NCBI RefSeq assembly: GCF_947507565.1
Contig: NC_089177.1
Span: 2,664,648-2,728,647 of the forward strand
Length of the DNA stretch: 64,000 nucleotides
DNA from: Oscarella lobularis
Taxonomy: Eukaryota; Porifera; Homoscleromorpha; Homosclerophorida; Oscarellidae
Direction: 5' to 3'
Both the position numbers and the translations under genes were made by a program. Below are positions 62,419 to 64,000 of this stretch, piece by piece (position 1 is the first letter of the stretch; each line of letters begins with the position of its first letter). The notes under the pieces were generated by a model that searched no databases, had not been told where the DNA came from, and was given only the letters and a program-made list of their open reading frames with translations.

Positions 62419-63100
62419 ATGAAGATTGGAAAAATATTATGCGCCCTTGCCGCCACGTGTGCTGTACTGTCGCAGTGCAATTCCTTGCCGACAGGCACGT
62501 CGTCTCCGACGCCAGTCACGTCACCCGTTCCCGTAAACGCCGAATATTATATCGGAAACATAAACTCCCTGCCATCGTATCACTTTCTCATCCGGTCGCA
62601 AGAAGACGACGATTCAGTTGGTAGTAAAAAATACGGAGCCAACTTACCTTCTCTCGGTTCTCATGCGCGTTGGAACGTGTGGTCCCCAGACAAAGGTGCG
62701 ACGTACAGAATCAGCGACCCAAGCAGGACTCGTTACTTGGCTATTCAAAAAAACGGAACGGTCACGATCAATTCGCGCCCTGACAATTCGAGCGTTATCC
62801 GACTTGAAAAATGCGTCGACGGCGGTTGTGAGTTTGTCAGAGAGTGCGACAAACAAAGTTTGTATCGTCTCTACGTGGTATATGGCCAGCCCAACTGCAG
62901 AGACTCTGGGCTCATAAGAGTCTATCTCAGGCTGGAACTCAACGAAAACGGCACCGTGACGGCGAAAACGCGACAATTTAAATGGAATCGACACAGTAAG
63001 GTTTTTCAACACAACAATAACCCTTCCATGCTATTCTTCTTCTGCGTCAGTGTTGAAAAGACTTCGCCTTGTAATGTTGATTTCTAGACTACACTCTTAA
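62419..63100 (+). CDS. Secreted FGF-like (beta-trefoil) protein
   Basis: ATG at 62419 (the codon before is GTG) starts a signal peptide (MKIGKILCALAATCAVLSQC). A Ser/Thr/Pro linker follows, then a domain with RTRYLAIQKNGTVTINS, IRLEKCVDGGCEFVRECDKQ, SLYRLYVV and YLRLELNENGTVTAKTRQ. The order RYLA[MI]..[DN]G, KCV.D.C.F.RE, Y..Y, then a strand pair ending in KT is that of fibroblast growth factors. A good donor (ACA|GTAAGG at 62996) and a strong pyrimidine-rich acceptor (CAG ending 63050) join a last exon 63051-63100, giving a basic-hydrophobic end (MLKRLRLVMLIS) like the last FGF strand. Total about 208 residues. Without splicing the frame ends at 63085-63087 with an unrelated tail. Family assignment is by eye and tentative. 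Confidence 0.6.
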
Positions 63101-63432
63101 TAAGGGTTCTTAGCGTGCGTTTTTTGCATTCCACGAATATTTTCGATGCGGTACGAATACTTCAAATAAAAAGATTTATAGGCACTGATGCGGATATATC
63201 CGGCGCATGCAGGGCGGTGCCAGGTTTGAAGCGTGGCCGTTCTGTATTTACCTTAGCCTAAATACTTACTTGTCTGACGGGCGAAGGCAGACAGTTGTCA
63301 ACGTCACACCCACGTGAAAATTACCATTTGACATGATATTGCCAAAGCAAATGTTTATCTTGCTCTTCTCGCCGCAGCTGCATATATTGGGGACGATACG
63401 GGGACGATCCCCATAGAAATTGAAGACGACTC
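63101..63432. other. Spacer between FGF-like and ankyrin genes
   Basis: About 330 bp. AATAAA at about 63165-63170 may end the FGF-like transcript. The rest would hold the promoter of the ankyrin-repeat gene. No gene is visible. Confidence 0.5.
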
Positions 63433-64000
63433 ATGAGCGGAGAAGCGCCCCTTCGTGTCATCGCAGCGATCGAACGCAAAGACGACGCGACAAAACTCGT
63501 CGCCCTCCTATCCGACCGGCGTGCCGACCCAGACGAGCAAAATGAATATGGCGAAACGCCTCTACTCATTGCCAGTCGACAGGGCTCAGCCGATCTATGC
63601 GCTGCTTTGCTCGCTCACGGCGCCGTCGTCGACGAGACGGACGGCGCCGGATTTACGTCGCTGCATCGCGCGTGCGATTACGGGCACATCGAAGTCGTTC
63701 GGGCGCTTCTCGCTCACAGCCCAAACGTGAACGCGATCACGAATCGAGATCGCTTGACACCGTGTCATCTCGCCGCGCGACGAGGATTCGGGCCCATCGT
63801 ACGAACGCTTGTCGGCGCGGGGGCCGATCTGAGTCGGCGGGACAGTGAAGGGAGGCGCCCCGTCGATGAGGCAGCACGGTACGGTCACAAAGCGGTCGTT
63901 GATGGGATCGCATCGTCCTTCCACGGTAAGAACGTGACGTCAGCGCACAACGCACTTGGGTGTGCATAATCTTTTCGGTGTAGATATGAACGGCGTTCAG
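63433..64000 (+). CDS. Ankyrin-repeat protein (5' part, runs off the window)
   Basis: ATG at 63433 leads into at least four ankyrin repeats: NEYGETPLLIASRQGSADLC, GAGFTSLHRACDYGHIEVVR, RDRLTPCHLAARRGFGPIVR and SEGRRPVDEAARYGHKAVVD, at about residues 35-155, each about 33 residues with the usual TPL..A...G pattern. A donor follows at about 63927 (CACG|GTAAGA), and the window ends in what may be the next exon (after an acceptor-like tag at about 63981-63983). Ankyrin repeats bind proteins; the function cannot be told from this fragment. Confidence 0.8.

Overview
This window is nuclear DNA of an animal. Genes are split by many short introns (mostly 40-100 bp) with ordinary GT-AG borders, the coding potential is that of a metazoan proteome, and genes lie very close together (tens to a few hundred bp apart, on both strands). 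The mix of genes (animal ionotropic glutamate receptor-like channels, a K-Cl cotransporter, heparanase, an FGF-like secreted protein) together with compact introns fits an early-branching animal. A homoscleromorph sponge such as Oscarella is my best guess. That is an inference, not something the sequence proves.

Layout. 1-9.8 kb: three membrane-trafficking genes in a row (COG4 -, VPS35 -, SYS1 +), with GC-rich repeats before SYS1. 10-13.4 kb: tandem serine carboxypeptidases (-). 13.5-30 kb: an AIRIM/C1orf109 homologue (+), the DEAH helicase DHX35 (-), importin-4 (-) with a 2.5 kb 49-bp minisatellite inside one intron, and PPP4R1 (-) running into a 200-N assembly gap. 30-35 kb: a truncated and a complete copy of a secreted FAD amine oxidase (-), a purple acid phosphatase (-), and head-to-head with it a selenoprotein U (PRXL2A) gene with in-frame TGA and a SECIS element. 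35-46 kb: a K-Cl cotransporter (-) and two tandem intronless iGluR-like receptors (-). 46-52 kb: heparanase (+), an intact intronless bacterial-type ispE (+), two small hypothetical genes, a decayed ispE fragment and an SDR oxidoreductase (+). 52-64 kb: a Golgi Ca/Mn pump (ATP2C1-like, -), a tail-anchored acidic protein (+), NFX1 (-), an FGF-like secreted protein (+) and the 5' end of an ankyrin-repeat gene (+).

Most genes are unrelated housekeeping genes that happen to be neighbours. The points of most interest are (1) the ispE gene of the MEP isoprenoid pathway, which animals are not expected to have, with a second decayed copy 2 kb away; (2) the selenoprotein U with recognisable SECIS; (3) a probable U12-type AT-AC intron in the AIRIM homologue, without which the reading frame stops early; (4) the iGluR-like pair lacking the ligand-binding arginine; (5) an FGF-like beta-trefoil candidate. 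Exon borders given here were read by eye from splice consensus and similarity to protein families known from memory. No database search or alignment program was run.
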